DNA of 64,000 nucleotides, from positions 1 to 64,000 of the forward strand of contig JANQJW010000062.1 in assembly GCA_028281445.1 (NCBI GenBank), read 5' to 3'. The DNA is from Planctomycetota bacterium. GTDB lineage: Bacteria; Planctomycetota; PLA2; JAEUHO01. The first letter of the stretch is position 1; each line of letters starts with the position of its first letter. A program made the position numbers and the translations under genes. The notes beneath the pieces were generated by a model. It was not told the origin of the DNA, did not search any database, and was given only the letters and a program-made list of their open reading frames with translations. Shown here piece by piece: positions 25,270 to 33,666 of the stretch.

Positions 25270-26198
25270 CGTTTCGTCAGGTAGCGGAACACCGCCTCCA
25301 GGTCCTCGTCGACGGGCACGACGGCGCCGACGTCGGCATCGTCGTTGGTCACCATCTCGCTCAACGCGTCGAAGAACTCCTTGGGGTGCGTCGTGAGCAC
25401 TTCGAGTCCGTCCGGCGTGTGCTCCACGCGTCGCACGCCCTCGAGCGCCATCACCCGTGCCGCCAGCTCCGTCGGCGCGCCGGTCGTGATTCGCACGGTG
25501 AGCGGGAACTCCGGCAGCTCGCGGCGCAGCTCGCGCGGCGTACCGTCCGCCAGCACGCGCCCGTAGTTGAGGACGAGCATGCGACGCGCAACGCTCTCCA
25601 CCTCGTGCAGCACGTGGCTCGAGACGATGACGCATTTGCCTTCGGCGCCCAGCTCACGGATGAGGTCGCCGAAGAACCGACGACCGGGCGGATCGAGCCC
25701 GTTGAGCGGCTCGTCGAGCACGATCACGTCCGGATCGTGGGCCAGCGCCTGCGCCAGCTTGAAACGCTGGCGCATGCCCTTGCTGTAGGCCTGCACGCCG
25801 CGCGTGAGGTCGTTCTCCAGGCCGACGCGTTCGAGCGCACGGCGCGCGATCGCCCGCGCGTCCCGTCCGCCGAAACCGTGCAGCCGGGTGAGATAGGTGA
25901 GCACGCTCCACGCCGAGGCCTTCGGGTAGAACGCGTCCTGCTCGGGGCAGAGACCGATGCGGCGCGTGACTTGCGCGCGGTTGAACGGCTCCTCGTCGTT
26001 GACGAACACGCTGCCGAGGCTCGGACGCAGCATGCCGCAGATGAGCTTGATGAGCGTGCTCTTGCCAGCGCCGTTCGGACCGAGCAAGCCCGTCACGCCC
26101 GGGCGGAACTCGGCCGTGACCTCGTTGAGGCCCATCACCTCGCCGTACCACTTGCTGAGGCGGTCCAGGCGGACGGAAGGGGTTGCGCTGCCGCTCAC
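25266..26198 (-). CDS. ABC transporter ATP-binding protein
   Basis: The 310-residue ATPase has Walker A LLGPNGAGKSTLIKLICGML, Q-loop in IGLCPEQDAFYP, signature YSKGMRQRFKLAQALAHDPD, Walker B VIVLDEPLNGLDP and switch His in VIVSSHVLHEVE. A C-terminal domain of about 90 residues follows, as in NatA-like subfamilies. I start it at GTG 26198, which overlaps the stop of the upstream permease (GTGA). Partner permeases lie on both sides, so the two ABC modules may be separate transporters or one mixed complex. The substrate is not indicated by sequence. Confidence 0.9.
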   Translation of the reverse strand: MSGSATPSVRLDRLSKWYGEVMGLNEVTAEFRPGVTGLLGPNGAGKSTLIKLICGMLRPSLGSVFVNDEEPFNRAQVTRRIGLCPEQDAFYPKASAWSVLTYLTRLHGFGGRDARAIARRALERVGLENDLTRGVQAYSKGMRQRFKLAQALAHDPDVIVLDEPLNGLDPPGRRFFGDLIRELGAEGKCVIVSSHVLHEVESVARRMLVLNYGRVLADGTPRELRRELPEFPLTVRITTGAPTELAARVMALEGVRRVEHTPDGLEVLTTHPKEFFDALSEMVTNDDADVGAVVPVDEDLEAVFRYLTKR

Positions 26199-27115
26199 TC
26201 GCCGACCTCCACCGTTCGAGCCCGCCGCCACGCGAGGAAGAGTCCGACGGCGAGCAGCAGCAACATGACCAGCCATGCGTCGATGGGTTCCGGGTGGATG
26301 CCGGCTTCGTGCCGGTCGAGGACACGGTTCTCCCAATTCCGCGGCGCGGCCATCTTGAACTCACGCGTGAAGTTGTTGGGGATGTCCAGGGCCCGCAAGC
26401 GATCGCCCCACACGCCCTGGATGCGCATGCCGACGAAGCGCGGGAACATGCCGCCGAACAAGACGACGGCAGAGAGACCCATGACGAGCCCGCGGCGTGG
26501 TGTCTGCGAAGACAACAGCAACAGCAGCCCCGTCAGCGAGATGGAGCCCGCGACGTAGTACTTGATGACGCGCTGGGCAACGTCCACGTTGTCGCTCAGC
26601 CACGTCCACGTCTCGCCCGGTGGCTGCCAGAGGCCCACGAGCAGCCACAAGAGCAGCCCCGGGAGCAGCATCATGGGCACCATCAACGCGGGGATGATCA
26701 TCACCTTGCCGAGCATGTAGTCCCGCGGACGCAGCGGACGCACGAGGTATAGGGACAGGGCCCGCGTGCGCAGGTCGTCGGCAATCAGGCTGGAGCCCAC
26801 CAGCACGGCGGCGATCATCGCGAGCAGCGAGGAGACGTTGTGGAACTCGCGGAAGCGGGCGTTGAGGCTGAACAACTGTTCGAGCACCGTCGCAGCGGCG
26901 CCCCCGCCCATGCGCTCGCCTGTCTCCGCGAGACCGAACTGGAAGTAGAGAATGCCCGCGTAGCCGCAGAAGACGAGCGCGATGAGGTAGCCGATGCGCC
27001 GCACGCCCTTGCGCGCGAGCGCCATACGCGCGCCTTCCGCGAAAATGCTGTACGCCACGGGGGCGGACTTGAAGGTGCCCTCGTAGGGCCGGTAGCCGCG
27101 CGCGTAGACCGCCAT
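26195..27115 (-). CDS. ABC-2 type transporter permease
   Basis: The 306-residue product starts MAVYARGYRPYEGTFKSAPV and has about six helices, including YLIALVFCGYAGILYFQFGL, SLLAMIAAVLVGSSLIADD and a last one, WLVMLLLLAVGLFLAW. The phrase DDLRTRALSLYLVRPLRPRD is the ABC-2 permease turn. It is joined at both ends to ATPase genes: TAATG with the upstream one and GTGA with the downstream one. The opening RGYRPYEG is shared by a group of ABC-2 permeases found in planctomycetes and acidobacteria, as far as I recall. The substrate is unknown. Confidence 0.82.
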   Translation of the reverse strand: MAVYARGYRPYEGTFKSAPVAYSIFAEGARMALARKGVRRIGYLIALVFCGYAGILYFQFGLAETGERMGGGAAATVLEQLFSLNARFREFHNVSSLLAMIAAVLVGSSLIADDLRTRALSLYLVRPLRPRDYMLGKVMIIPALMVPMMLLPGLLLWLLVGLWQPPGETWTWLSDNVDVAQRVIKYYVAGSISLTGLLLLLSSQTPRRGLVMGLSAVVLFGGMFPRFVGMRIQGVWGDRLRALDIPNNFTREFKMAAPRNWENRVLDRHEAGIHPEPIDAWLVMLLLLAVGLFLAWRRARTVEVGE

Positions 27116-28107
27116 TAGATCGGGCCCTCGTCGTCCGGCGCATCGGCGTCGCCGTCACCGAGGATGCGCATGAAGACCTCTTCGAGGCTCTCCGACTGGG
27201 GACCGAGCCGCCGGATGCGCACCGCGTGGTCGCGGGCCAGCCCGAAGAGCCGGCGTGCGCCGTCGCCTTCGGCGACCTCCACGATCCAGTGCTGGCGGGC
27301 TTCGACGAGCTCGGTGCCCGACGTCTCCGCGTCTTCGGAGGTGACGACCTTGATGTCTCCGGAGTCGAGGCGCGCCGCGAACCCGTCCAGATTGACCAGC
27401 TCGCCCTCCACGTCGATGACGTAGCGGTCGCCCCGCGGCTGGAGATCGGCGAGCCGGAACGTCCCTCGCGACCGCCCCAGGTGCAGGACGACGACCGAGT
27501 CCGCGACCTTCTGCACGTCCGGCAGGATGTGCGACGACCAGATGATGTGTTTGGCGTGGTTGCGGGCGAGATCGGTGATGAGGTCGAGCAGCTCGTCGCG
27601 GGCTTCCGGATCGAGGCCCGCAAGCGGCTCGTCGAGGAAGATCAGTTCGGGATCGTGAACGAGAGCCTGGGCCAGCTTGAACCGCTGTCGCATGCCCGTC
27701 GAGTACTCGCGCACATCACGGTAGATGGCCTCGCCCAGGCCGACGTGGTGCAGCATCTCGTGCGCGCGGCGGAGCGCCTCGTTGCGCGGCAGGCCGGTGA
27801 GCTGGCCCAGGTACCGGCACGCGCGGATGCCCGTCATGTCCGGCAGATACGTATCGGCCTCGGGCATGAAGCCGACGCGTCGGCGAATCGCCCGGCGCTG
27901 TGTGCGCGCGTCCATGTCGAGGACCGTTGCGTCGCCCTCGTAGTCCGGCAGCAGGCCGAGGATGCACTGGATCATCGTCGACTTGCCGGCTCCGTTGGGG
28001 CCCAGCAGGCCGGTGACGCCCTCGCCGATCTCCAGCGTGACGTCCTTCAACGCGGGGGGACGCTTGCCGTACGCCTTGGTCAGGGAGCGGAGCTGGACGA
28101 TCGACAT
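27115..28107 (-). CDS. ABC transporter ATP-binding protein
   Basis: The 330-residue ATPase has Walker A LLGPNGAGKSTMIQCILGLL, Q-loop region RVGFMPEADTYLP (with Glu rather than Gln at the Q position), signature YSTGMRQRFKLAQALVHDPE, Walker B LIFLDEPLAGLDP, and switch His in IIWSSHILPDVQ. The C-terminal part from about residue 220 is a regulatory-like extension. The Q-loop substitution is unusual but also occurs in related ABC-2 ATPases. The gene begins two bases after the PEP-synthase regulator and ends by TAATG into its permease, so the whole run is probably one transcript. Confidence 0.9.
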   Translation of the reverse strand: MSIVQLRSLTKAYGKRPPALKDVTLEIGEGVTGLLGPNGAGKSTMIQCILGLLPDYEGDATVLDMDARTQRRAIRRRVGFMPEADTYLPDMTGIRACRYLGQLTGLPRNEALRRAHEMLHHVGLGEAIYRDVREYSTGMRQRFKLAQALVHDPELIFLDEPLAGLDPEARDELLDLITDLARNHAKHIIWSSHILPDVQKVADSVVVLHLGRSRGTFRLADLQPRGDRYVIDVEGELVNLDGFAARLDSGDIKVVTSEDAETSGTELVEARQHWIVEVAEGDGARRLFGLARDHAVRIRRLGPQSESLEEVFMRILGDGDADAPDDEGPI

Positions 28108-28109
28108 GG

Positions 28110-28967
28110 CTATTCGTCCTGGGGATCCGTCGCGGCGGCACCGGGACCGGTGACGAAGCGCTCGCGATAGGCCGCCATCACGGTCGAGGCGGCTTCCTCG
28201 ACGGCCTTGCGGGACATGTCGATCACCGTCCAGTCGGGATGGTCCGCGATGAGTCGCTTGGCGTAGTTCACCTCCCGGCGAATGTGGCGCAGGTCGCCAT
28301 AGTCGCTGTCGGGGCGCATCTTGAGGTTCTCCATGCGCGTCTGCCGGATCTTCATGAGCACCACGGGGTCGATCGTCAGCGCGAAGACCCGCTTGGGGTC
28401 GACCTCGTCGATCTCCTTGGGGATCGGTACGTCGAGGACGAGCGGGACGTTGGCGACCTTGTACCCGTGGTGCGCGATGTGGTTCGAGAGCGGCGTCTTC
28501 GAGGTGCGGCTGATCCCGACCAGGACGATGTCGGCCTCGGGCAGATTGCCGGGACGCTTGCCGTCGTCGTTGTTGACCGCGAACTCGACCGCCGCGATGC
28601 GCTTGAAGTACTCCTCGTCGAGCTCGTGGCCGAGACCGGGAATCGAGAGCGGATCGCGTCCCAGGTGCGAGGCGAGTCGCCGGATGAGACCACCAAGGAC
28701 GTCGACCGCCGTGACGCGCTGGACCTGGGCGAGGTCCTTGATGTGCGCGCGGAGGTCCGGGCCGACCAGCGTGTACGCCAACAGCGCACCAGTGCGCTTG
28801 GCCTCGCGGACGGCCTCTTCCAGCGCCTCGATGCTGAGCACCTTCGGCAAGACGTGCACGGTGCCTTCTTCCACGGGGCCGAACTGCGCCAGTGCGGCCT
28901 TCGCCGCCTGCTCGGCGGTCTCGCCGGTGGCGTCGCTGATCGCGAGGATGATCGGCTGTTGGATCAC
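28110..28967 (-). CDS. ppsR: Pyruvate,water dikinase (PEP synthase) regulatory protein
   Basis: The protein belongs to the DUF299 family of bifunctional kinase/phosphorylases that inactivate PEP synthase or pyruvate,phosphate dikinase by ADP-dependent phosphorylation. The 285-residue product has ILAISDATGETAEQAAKAAL at the N-terminus, the P-loop-like VLVGISRTSKTPLSNHIAHH at about 155-175, and VANVPLVLDVPIPKEI afterwards. All are family hallmarks. I start it at GTG 28967, which overlaps the moaE stop (GTGA). Its target enzyme is not in the window, so whether it controls PpsA or PpdK is open. Co-transcription with molybdopterin genes has no obvious functional logic. Confidence 0.88.
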   Translation of the reverse strand: MIQQPIILAISDATGETAEQAAKAALAQFGPVEEGTVHVLPKVLSIEALEEAVREAKRTGALLAYTLVGPDLRAHIKDLAQVQRVTAVDVLGGLIRRLASHLGRDPLSIPGLGHELDEEYFKRIAAVEFAVNNDDGKRPGNLPEADIVLVGISRTSKTPLSNHIAHHGYKVANVPLVLDVPIPKEIDEVDPKRVFALTIDPVVLMKIRQTRMENLKMRPDSDYGDLRHIRREVNYAKRLIADHPDWTVIDMSRKAVEEAASTVMAAYRERFVTGPGAAATDPQDE

Positions 28968-29410
28968 GAGACGGGCAGCCCTTCCCCCTGCGGGTTCTCC
29001 GGGGTCCCGATCCACACCGCGCCGCCCTCGAAGTGTTCCTTCTTCCAGATGGGCACGTCGCGCTTCAAGCGCGCGATGAAGTCCGCGACCGTCGCAAGTC
29101 CCGCTGCGCGGTGGGGGGACGACACGGCAACCACCATGGCGTCCTCGCCGATTGCGAGCTCGCCGATGCGGTGGGTGCAGGCGATCGCCGAGACGCCGTG
29201 CTCTGCCTCGAGCTCGGCGGCGATGCGCTCCATCTGCTTGATGGCCATGGGCTCGTATGCCTCGTACTCCAAGCGCGTGACGCGGCGATCGGCGGTCTTG
29301 TTGCGCACCGTGCCGTGGAACACGATCACGGCCCCGTTGTCGGGGCCCAGGACCGCGCGTCGTACGACCTCGGCATCGATCGGTTCGGACTGGATCGCAA
29401 AGGCGCCCAC
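28964..29410 (-). CDS. moaE: Molybdopterin synthase catalytic subunit MoaE
   Basis: MoaE, with thiocarboxylated MoaD, converts cyclic pyranopterin monophosphate to molybdopterin. The 148-residue protein has the family blocks GAVIVFHGTVRNKTADRRVT, LEYEAYEPMAIKQMERI, HRIGELAIGEDAMVVAVSSP and the catalytic lysine region DVPIWKKEHFEGGAVWIG. Length and motifs are normal. It begins at GTG 29410, sharing one base with the moaD stop (TAGTG), and ends by GTGA into ppsR. The adjacent moaD and the distant moeA support an active molybdenum cofactor pathway. Confidence 0.95.
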   Translation of the reverse strand: MGAFAIQSEPIDAEVVRRAVLGPDNGAVIVFHGTVRNKTADRRVTRLEYEAYEPMAIKQMERIAAELEAEHGVSAIACTHRIGELAIGEDAMVVAVSSPHRAAGLATVADFIARLKRDVPIWKKEHFEGGAVWIGTPENPQGEGLPVS

Positions 29411-29655
29411 TAGCCGCCTCCGACCGGGGGAATGAGCGCGACTTCGGCGCCGTCGCGAAGCAGGGCCTCGGTGTCGACGAAGTCCTCGTCGACGGCGAAC
29501 CGCAGCGTGCGGGTCGCGTCGGCGAGCGCGGGATGGCGCGTGGTCAGTTCCCGCAGAAGCGACGCAACGGTCCCGCCGTCTTCCAGCTCGACCTGCTCGC
29601 TCGTCATGCCCGCGGCTTCCCGGGCGGCGGCGAAATAGCGCACGAGGACCCTCAC
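29410..29655 (-). CDS. moaD: Molybdopterin synthase sulfur carrier subunit MoaD
   Basis: The 81-residue ubiquitin-like protein carries the sulfur used by MoaE as a C-terminal thiocarboxylate. It starts VRVLVRYFAAAREAAGM, a beta-grasp opening, and ends VALIPPVGGG with the required terminal Gly-Gly. I choose GTG 29655, which gives the family N-terminus; the frame continues upstream but with no similarity. The gene starts ten bases beyond the end of the desaturase gene, on the same strand, and overlaps moaE by one base. The small size is normal for MoaD. Confidence 0.92.
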   Translation of the reverse strand: MRVLVRYFAAAREAAGMTSEQVELEDGGTVASLLRELTTRHPALADATRTLRFAVDEDFVDTEALLRDGAEVALIPPVGGG

Positions 29656-29665
29656 GGCGCGCAGT

Positions 29666-30682
29666 CTAGCCTTCCGCGAGGGCACGCTCCCTGGAATCAC
29701 GACGCGCGGCGGCGGGCGGGCTCCCGCGCGACCAGTCCGTGTGCGGCGTGCGGTTGCGGACGAGCCAGTCCCAGAGCAGGCCCCCGTACGTGCGTGGCCG
29801 GATGCCCTGCTGCTTGAAGAACGGCTTCAGATGCCGATGAAGCGCCGAGAGGTTGTAGAACGGCACGCGCGGGAAGTAGTGGTGCTCGAGGTGGTAGTTG
29901 GACCACAGGAACACCCGGTCCCAGAGGAGCGGGCTCGGTTTGATGAGCGTGCCCCAGTGCGCGGGCGCCTGGGGGTCGATGTCGTAGTGCTGGCCCAGGC
30001 GGTTGACCGTGAACGCCACGGGGAACACGAAGAACACGGGGAGGATGTGCAGCTTGAGCGCGGCCGCCCCGCCGAACTGCCACCAGAGCAGGGCGGGGAT
30101 CGTGAGGTGGAGCAGGATCGCGGCGCGCCGCTCCCACGCGATGCGTTGTTTGAGCGCAGGTTCGTAGTTCGCGGCCTCGCGCCTCGCCGCGCGGAAGTAG
30201 ATGGGGACGAGCGCAGGCGTGAAGTAGAGCGCCTTGTAGGCGCGCGTCACGATCTTCGGCGTCAGCGAGTGGCGCTTTGGATCCTTGTCCTCGGTTCCGA
30301 GGTTGTCGTGGTGATCGAGATGCCAGCGCCGGAACTGGGAGAACGACAGACCGCTCGGCGCGCTGTAGAGATGACCGAGCAGGGTGTGGCCCAGGCTCTT
30401 GCGTTCCTTGGTCACGATCTCGTGGACGACCTCGTGGACGAGTACCGTGAAGTCGAACACGACGAACCCGATGACGATCGAGGCAGGAATCCACGCGTAC
30501 CAGAGGTGGCCGTATTCGAGGATGACCCAGACGGCGGCGGCGAGGAACACGAGCTGGCGCAGCACGACGAGGGCGTGGCGCCACGGCTTGATCTCGTGGA
30601 GCGCGCGCAGCGTGTCCGCGGAGATTGCGGCCGACAGGTCGGCACGGAAGGACTTCGCGGCCTTGTCCCAGTGGGTGGCCAT
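29666..30682 (-). CDS. Membrane fatty acid desaturase-like di-iron protein
   Basis: The 338-residue protein has four to six membrane segments and three histidine clusters of the membrane desaturase/hydroxylase superfamily: HEVVHEIVTKE at about 96, RRWHLDHHDN at about 131, and NYHLEHHYFPRVPFY near 280. These bind the di-iron centre that inserts double bonds or hydroxyl groups into acyl chains or carotenoids. The closest resemblance is to fatty acid desaturase (FA_desaturase) proteins with the HLEHHYFP third box. The ATG at 30,682 is preceded by TACGAT seven bases upstream. Substrate is unknown; a membrane-lipid role is the simplest view. Confidence 0.85.
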   Translation of the reverse strand: MATHWDKAAKSFRADLSAAISADTLRALHEIKPWRHALVVLRQLVFLAAAVWVILEYGHLWYAWIPASIVIGFVVFDFTVLVHEVVHEIVTKERKSLGHTLLGHLYSAPSGLSFSQFRRWHLDHHDNLGTEDKDPKRHSLTPKIVTRAYKALYFTPALVPIYFRAARREAANYEPALKQRIAWERRAAILLHLTIPALLWWQFGGAAALKLHILPVFFVFPVAFTVNRLGQHYDIDPQAPAHWGTLIKPSPLLWDRVFLWSNYHLEHHYFPRVPFYNLSALHRHLKPFFKQQGIRPRTYGGLLWDWLVRNRTPHTDWSRGSPPAAARRDSRERALAEG

Positions 30683-30689
30683 TGGCTCA

Positions 30690-30695
30690 ATCGTA
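30690..30695 (-). promoter_or_regulatory. Proposed -10 box of the desaturase gene
   Basis: TACGAT on the minus strand ends seven bases before the ATG, with no ribosome-binding site between. It lies ten bases from the end of the adjacent repeat element. Confidence 0.45.
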
Positions 30696-30705
30696 TGACG
30701 GGATT

Positions 30706-30838
30706 CTCCGCAGAGGCACAGAGCCGCAGAGCTGAGCCTGGGATTCGAGCTGGGGCCTTGATTGAGTCCACCCCTGGAGTTGTGCACAACAAAGAGAGGG
30801 GCCGGCGTAGGCCGTTGGCGCTCTGCGTCTCTGTGGAG
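30706..30838. repeat. Inverted-repeat element, CCGCAGAGACACAGAG family, copy 4
   Basis: The left arm (30,706-30,731) reads CTCCGCAGAGGCACAGAGCC and then GCAGAG. The right arm (30,821-30,838) is CTCTGCGTCTCTGTGGAG. The interior differs from copies 2 and 3. The right arm ends six bases from the stop of the glycosyltransferase gene, and the desaturase promoter lies just beyond the left arm, the same arrangement as copies 1 and 2. Confidence 0.75.
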
Positions 30839-30844
30839 AGATGT

Positions 30845-31603
30845 CTACGGTCCCGTGGGATTTCCGCAGAACCTTCGCCCTAACAGCCGCAGGGTCGTCC
30901 AGGCGGTCGTCACGATCTTCATCTTGGACGCGCCGCGCTTGCGGTCATAGCGCAGGATCAGCGGGACCTCCTCGATGCGCCGCGCCTTGCGGCGCAGCTT
31001 CAGGAGCAGATCGACCATCACCGAGAACCCCTCCTGGTTCAGGAAGTGGGGGCCGTAGTGCGCCGCACCCCAGCGCAGGAGCGTGACGCGGTAGCAGCGA
31101 TAGCCGCACGTGTAGTCCCGTGCGCCCGGAAACATGCCCTGGAGCAACACGGACGCGCACGCGCTGATGCCCTTGCGGAAGCCGTCGAGGCCGTGGACCT
31201 CCGCGCCCGGTTGGAAGCGCGATGCGATGACGATGTCCGCCCCTGCGTTCGCGCGCTCGACCATCTCCGGCATCAGCTCCACAGGATGCGTGTGATCTGC
31301 GTCGAGACTGATCAAGAGGTCGCCGTCGGCTCCACTCTCGAGCACGTGATGAATGCCGGTGCGCATCGCCGCGCCCAGGTTCATGTTGACCGCGTGGACG
31401 ATCACCTCGAGATCGAGGTCGCCTTGCGCGCCGCGAGCCGCATCGGCCGTCCCATCCGTGCTGCCGTCGTCGACCACGAGCACCCGCACGGGAGGCGCGC
31501 CGCCGGGCCAGCGTCGGATGGTCTCTGCGAGATCGCCGAGCAGCGGCGGGAGATTCTCGGCCTCGTTGAAGGCCGGGAGGAGGACCCAGACGCGGCTGCT
31601 CAC
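30845..31603 (-). CDS. Family 2 glycosyltransferase, dolichol-phosphate mannosyltransferase-like
   Basis: The 252-residue GT-A enzyme starts VWVLLPAFNEAENLPPLLGD and has VLVVDDGSTDGTADAARGAQ, LLISLDADHTHPVELMPEMV (the DxD-type metal site) and VIASRFQPGAEVHGLDGFRK. These match the DPM1-like branch of GT2, which moves a sugar from a nucleotide to a polyprenyl phosphate. There is no C-terminal membrane anchor, so it would act from the cytoplasmic face. It overlaps the epimerase gene (GTGA) and is probably co-transcribed with it. A surface polysaccharide or lipid-linked sugar pathway is likely; the exact sugar is not known. Confidence 0.85.
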   Translation of the reverse strand: MSSRVWVLLPAFNEAENLPPLLGDLAETIRRWPGGAPPVRVLVVDDGSTDGTADAARGAQGDLDLEVIVHAVNMNLGAAMRTGIHHVLESGADGDLLISLDADHTHPVELMPEMVERANAGADIVIASRFQPGAEVHGLDGFRKGISACASVLLQGMFPGARDYTCGYRCYRVTLLRWGAAHYGPHFLNQEGFSVMVDLLLKLRRKARRIEEVPLILRYDRKRGASKMKIVTTAWTTLRLLGRRFCGNPTGP

Positions 31604-32745
31604 GCCGTCGCGCCGGCCGGCGCCGGTGTCCAGGGCGCAACGGTCTCGCCGGCGAGGTGCGCCGCGATCCGCTCCGCGGCATGCCCGTCGCCGAAGAGGA
31701 ACCGCGGGACGCCCATTTCGTGCCGTGCGCTCTCGTCGTCCAGCAGCCGTGCACCCTCGTGCTGGATCCGCGCGCGGTCCGTGCCTACCAGCAGGCCCGC
31801 GCCGGCATCGATCAGCTCCGGCCGCTCCGTGACCTCGCGCAGCACGAGCAGCGGCTTGCCTAGCGTCGGCGCCTCCTCCTGGATGCCGCCGCTGTCGGAG
31901 ATCGCGAGCTCGCAGCGGTCCAGCAGCCAGACGAGCTCGGCGTAGTCGACCGGGTCGACGAGCTTGATGTTCGGTGCCTGCAGCACGGACCGCGCGGGAC
32001 CGAGGACGGCCGGGTTCGGGTGGACCGGGTAGACGAAGGTCACGTCCGGATGCGACGCGGCCAGGTCCTCGAGCGCGCCGAAGACGTCGCGAAGCGGAGC
32101 GCCGAACGACTCCCGCCGGTGGGCGGTCACGAGCACCAGGCGTCCGACGTCGCCGAGCGCGTCGCGAATCGGGATCGCGAGTTCCGGTAGGCGTTCGCGC
32201 AGCCAGAGCAAGGCGTCGACCGCCGTATTGCCCGTGACGAGCATGCGCTCGGGCGGGATGCCCTCGTGGGCGAGGTGCGCGGCCGCGCCGGCGGTGGGGG
32301 GGTAGAGCCCCGCGGCCAGGCGGTCGATCAGGACGCGATTCATCTCCTCGGGGAACGGCGCGTCCATCCGGCCCGATCGCAGGCCCGCTTCCACATGGGC
32401 GACCGGGATCTCGGCGTAGAAGGCCGCCAGCGCCGTGGCCATGGCCGTCGTCGTGTCGCCCTGGACCACGACCCGGTCCGCCTGCGTCTCGGCCAGGACG
32501 CGGGTCATGGACTCGAGGACGCGTCCCGTCACCCCGGCGAGGCTCTGGCCGGGGCGCATGAGGTCCAGGTCGATGTCCGGCTCCAGGTCGAAGCGCGCGA
32601 GGACCTGGTCGAGCATGTCGCGATGCTGGGCCGTGGCGCAGACCACGCAGCGAAAGTCCGCGGGGCGCACCCGCAGGGCTTTCACGACCGGGACCAGTTT
32701 GATGGCCTCAGGGCGCGTTCCGAAGGTGACGAGCACGGTCTGCAT
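31600..32745 (-). CDS. wecB: UDP-N-acetylglucosamine 2-epimerase (non-hydrolysing)
   Basis: The enzyme interconverts UDP-GlcNAc and UDP-ManNAc for surface polysaccharides. The 381-residue product starts MQTVLVTFGTRPEAIKLVPV and contains VVQGDTTTAMATALAAFYAE, VAHVEAGLRSG, LVTAHRRESFG, and SDSGGIQEEAPTLGKPLLVL, all standard epimerase motifs of the GT-B-like fold. The start at ATG 32745 gives the standard N-terminus; the longer open frame upstream has no similarity. It is followed by the GT2 gene with a four-base overlap. Together with glmM it links GlcNAc metabolism to envelope glycans. Confidence 0.92.
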   Translation of the reverse strand: MQTVLVTFGTRPEAIKLVPVVKALRVRPADFRCVVCATAQHRDMLDQVLARFDLEPDIDLDLMRPGQSLAGVTGRVLESMTRVLAETQADRVVVQGDTTTAMATALAAFYAEIPVAHVEAGLRSGRMDAPFPEEMNRVLIDRLAAGLYPPTAGAAAHLAHEGIPPERMLVTGNTAVDALLWLRERLPELAIPIRDALGDVGRLVLVTAHRRESFGAPLRDVFGALEDLAASHPDVTFVYPVHPNPAVLGPARSVLQAPNIKLVDPVDYAELVWLLDRCELAISDSGGIQEEAPTLGKPLLVLREVTERPELIDAGAGLLVGTDRARIQHEGARLLDDESARHEMGVPRFLFGDGHAAERIAAHLAGETVAPWTPAPAGATA

Positions 32746-32856
32746 GAAGAGTTCCCACCCGGGCCGATCACCATACGGGCTCTCGGTCGGGGTGCCGATA
32801 TGCTTCGTGGCCCCCCGGAGCGCCCCCCCCGCGGCGCAGAGGACGATGCCAGGCCG

Positions 32857-33609
32857 ATGATTCCCCCCGTCGACGACAGCCGCGATATGCAGATCGATGA
32901 GCCCGTCGGGTTCTGGCAGCGCTGCGGCTACCTGTTCGGGCCGCTCATCGTGACCGCCGTCATCGTGGGGCTCATCTACCTCATCTACAACCAGTCCGTG
33001 CTCAACGAGGTGCTGGTAGCCGGCGCCGTCAGCCTGCTGGGTGCGGGGACGACGGTTGTCTTCGGCGAGGCCGCGCTCGGTGAACAGGTCTACGACCTGA
33101 ACCTCAACACGTGGCATCTCGCCTACGTCGTCATGTATGTGAACGCCGCGAGCACGTTCTTCTACACCTACAACCTCGACCTCCTGCAGAAGGTGCCCAA
33201 GATCGGCCCGTACATGCGGCGCGCGCGCATGAACTCCGTAGCGATGCTGCGCCAGCGACCGTGGATCCGCCGCTGGGCCGTCGTTGGCATCGGGCTCTTC
33301 GTCGTGACGCCGCTGCCCGGCAGCGGCGCGCTCGGCGGCGCGCTGATGGGACGCATCATCGGCGTGTCGAAGAAGGCGACGTTCATCTCCGTGAGCATCG
33401 CCGGCGTTGTCGTTTCATCGGCCTACGCGATGTTGGCCAACGAGCTGAAGGAGGCGCTCGACCGCTTGGAGCAGTTCGCTCCGCCGTGGGTCCGCTTCGT
33501 GGTCTTCGCGCTGTTCGCGATCGTCATGGTCTGGTTGATGACGAAGCTCGTGCGTTGGTTCGCCACCCACCCGCCGGAGGACGAAGCCGCTCCCGAGACC
33601 GCGGCCTGA
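32857..33609 (+). CDS. Integral membrane protein, small multidrug export family-like
   Basis: The 250-residue protein has about five membrane segments: YLFGPLIVTAVIVGLIYLIY, VLVAGAVSLLGAGTTVVFGE, LAYVVMYVNAASTFFYTYNL, WAVVGIGLFVVTPLPGSGAL and VRFVVFALFAIVMVWLMTKL. The stretch TPLPGSGALGGALMGRIIGV followed by FISVSIAGVVVSS is typical of the PF06695/COG2426 putative small multidrug export family. No transport has been shown for most members. The ATG at 32,857 is the first plausible start; ATG 32887 is an alternative. It stands alone, divergent from wecB. Confidence 0.65.
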   Translation: MIPPVDDSRDMQIDEPVGFWQRCGYLFGPLIVTAVIVGLIYLIYNQSVLNEVLVAGAVSLLGAGTTVVFGEAALGEQVYDLNLNTWHLAYVVMYVNAASTFFYTYNLDLLQKVPKIGPYMRRARMNSVAMLRQRPWIRRWAVVGIGLFVVTPLPGSGALGGALMGRIIGVSKKATFISVSIAGVVVSSAYAMLANELKEALDRLEQFAPPWVRFVVFALFAIVMVWLMTKLVRWFATHPPEDEAAPETAA

Positions 33610-33641
33610 CCCGCGAGGGATCAGTCGTCCGGCCGTTCGCG

Positions 33642-33647
33642 TAGGAT
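33642..33647 (+). promoter_or_regulatory. Possible -10 box of the beta-propeller lipoprotein gene
   Basis: TAGGAT lies 19 bases before ATG 33667, leaving a short leader with GAGGGC near the start codon. The hexamer matches the window consensus but the spacing is not of the leaderless type. Confidence 0.3.
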
Positions 33648-33666
33648 CCTCGCTCGAGGGCCTCCA

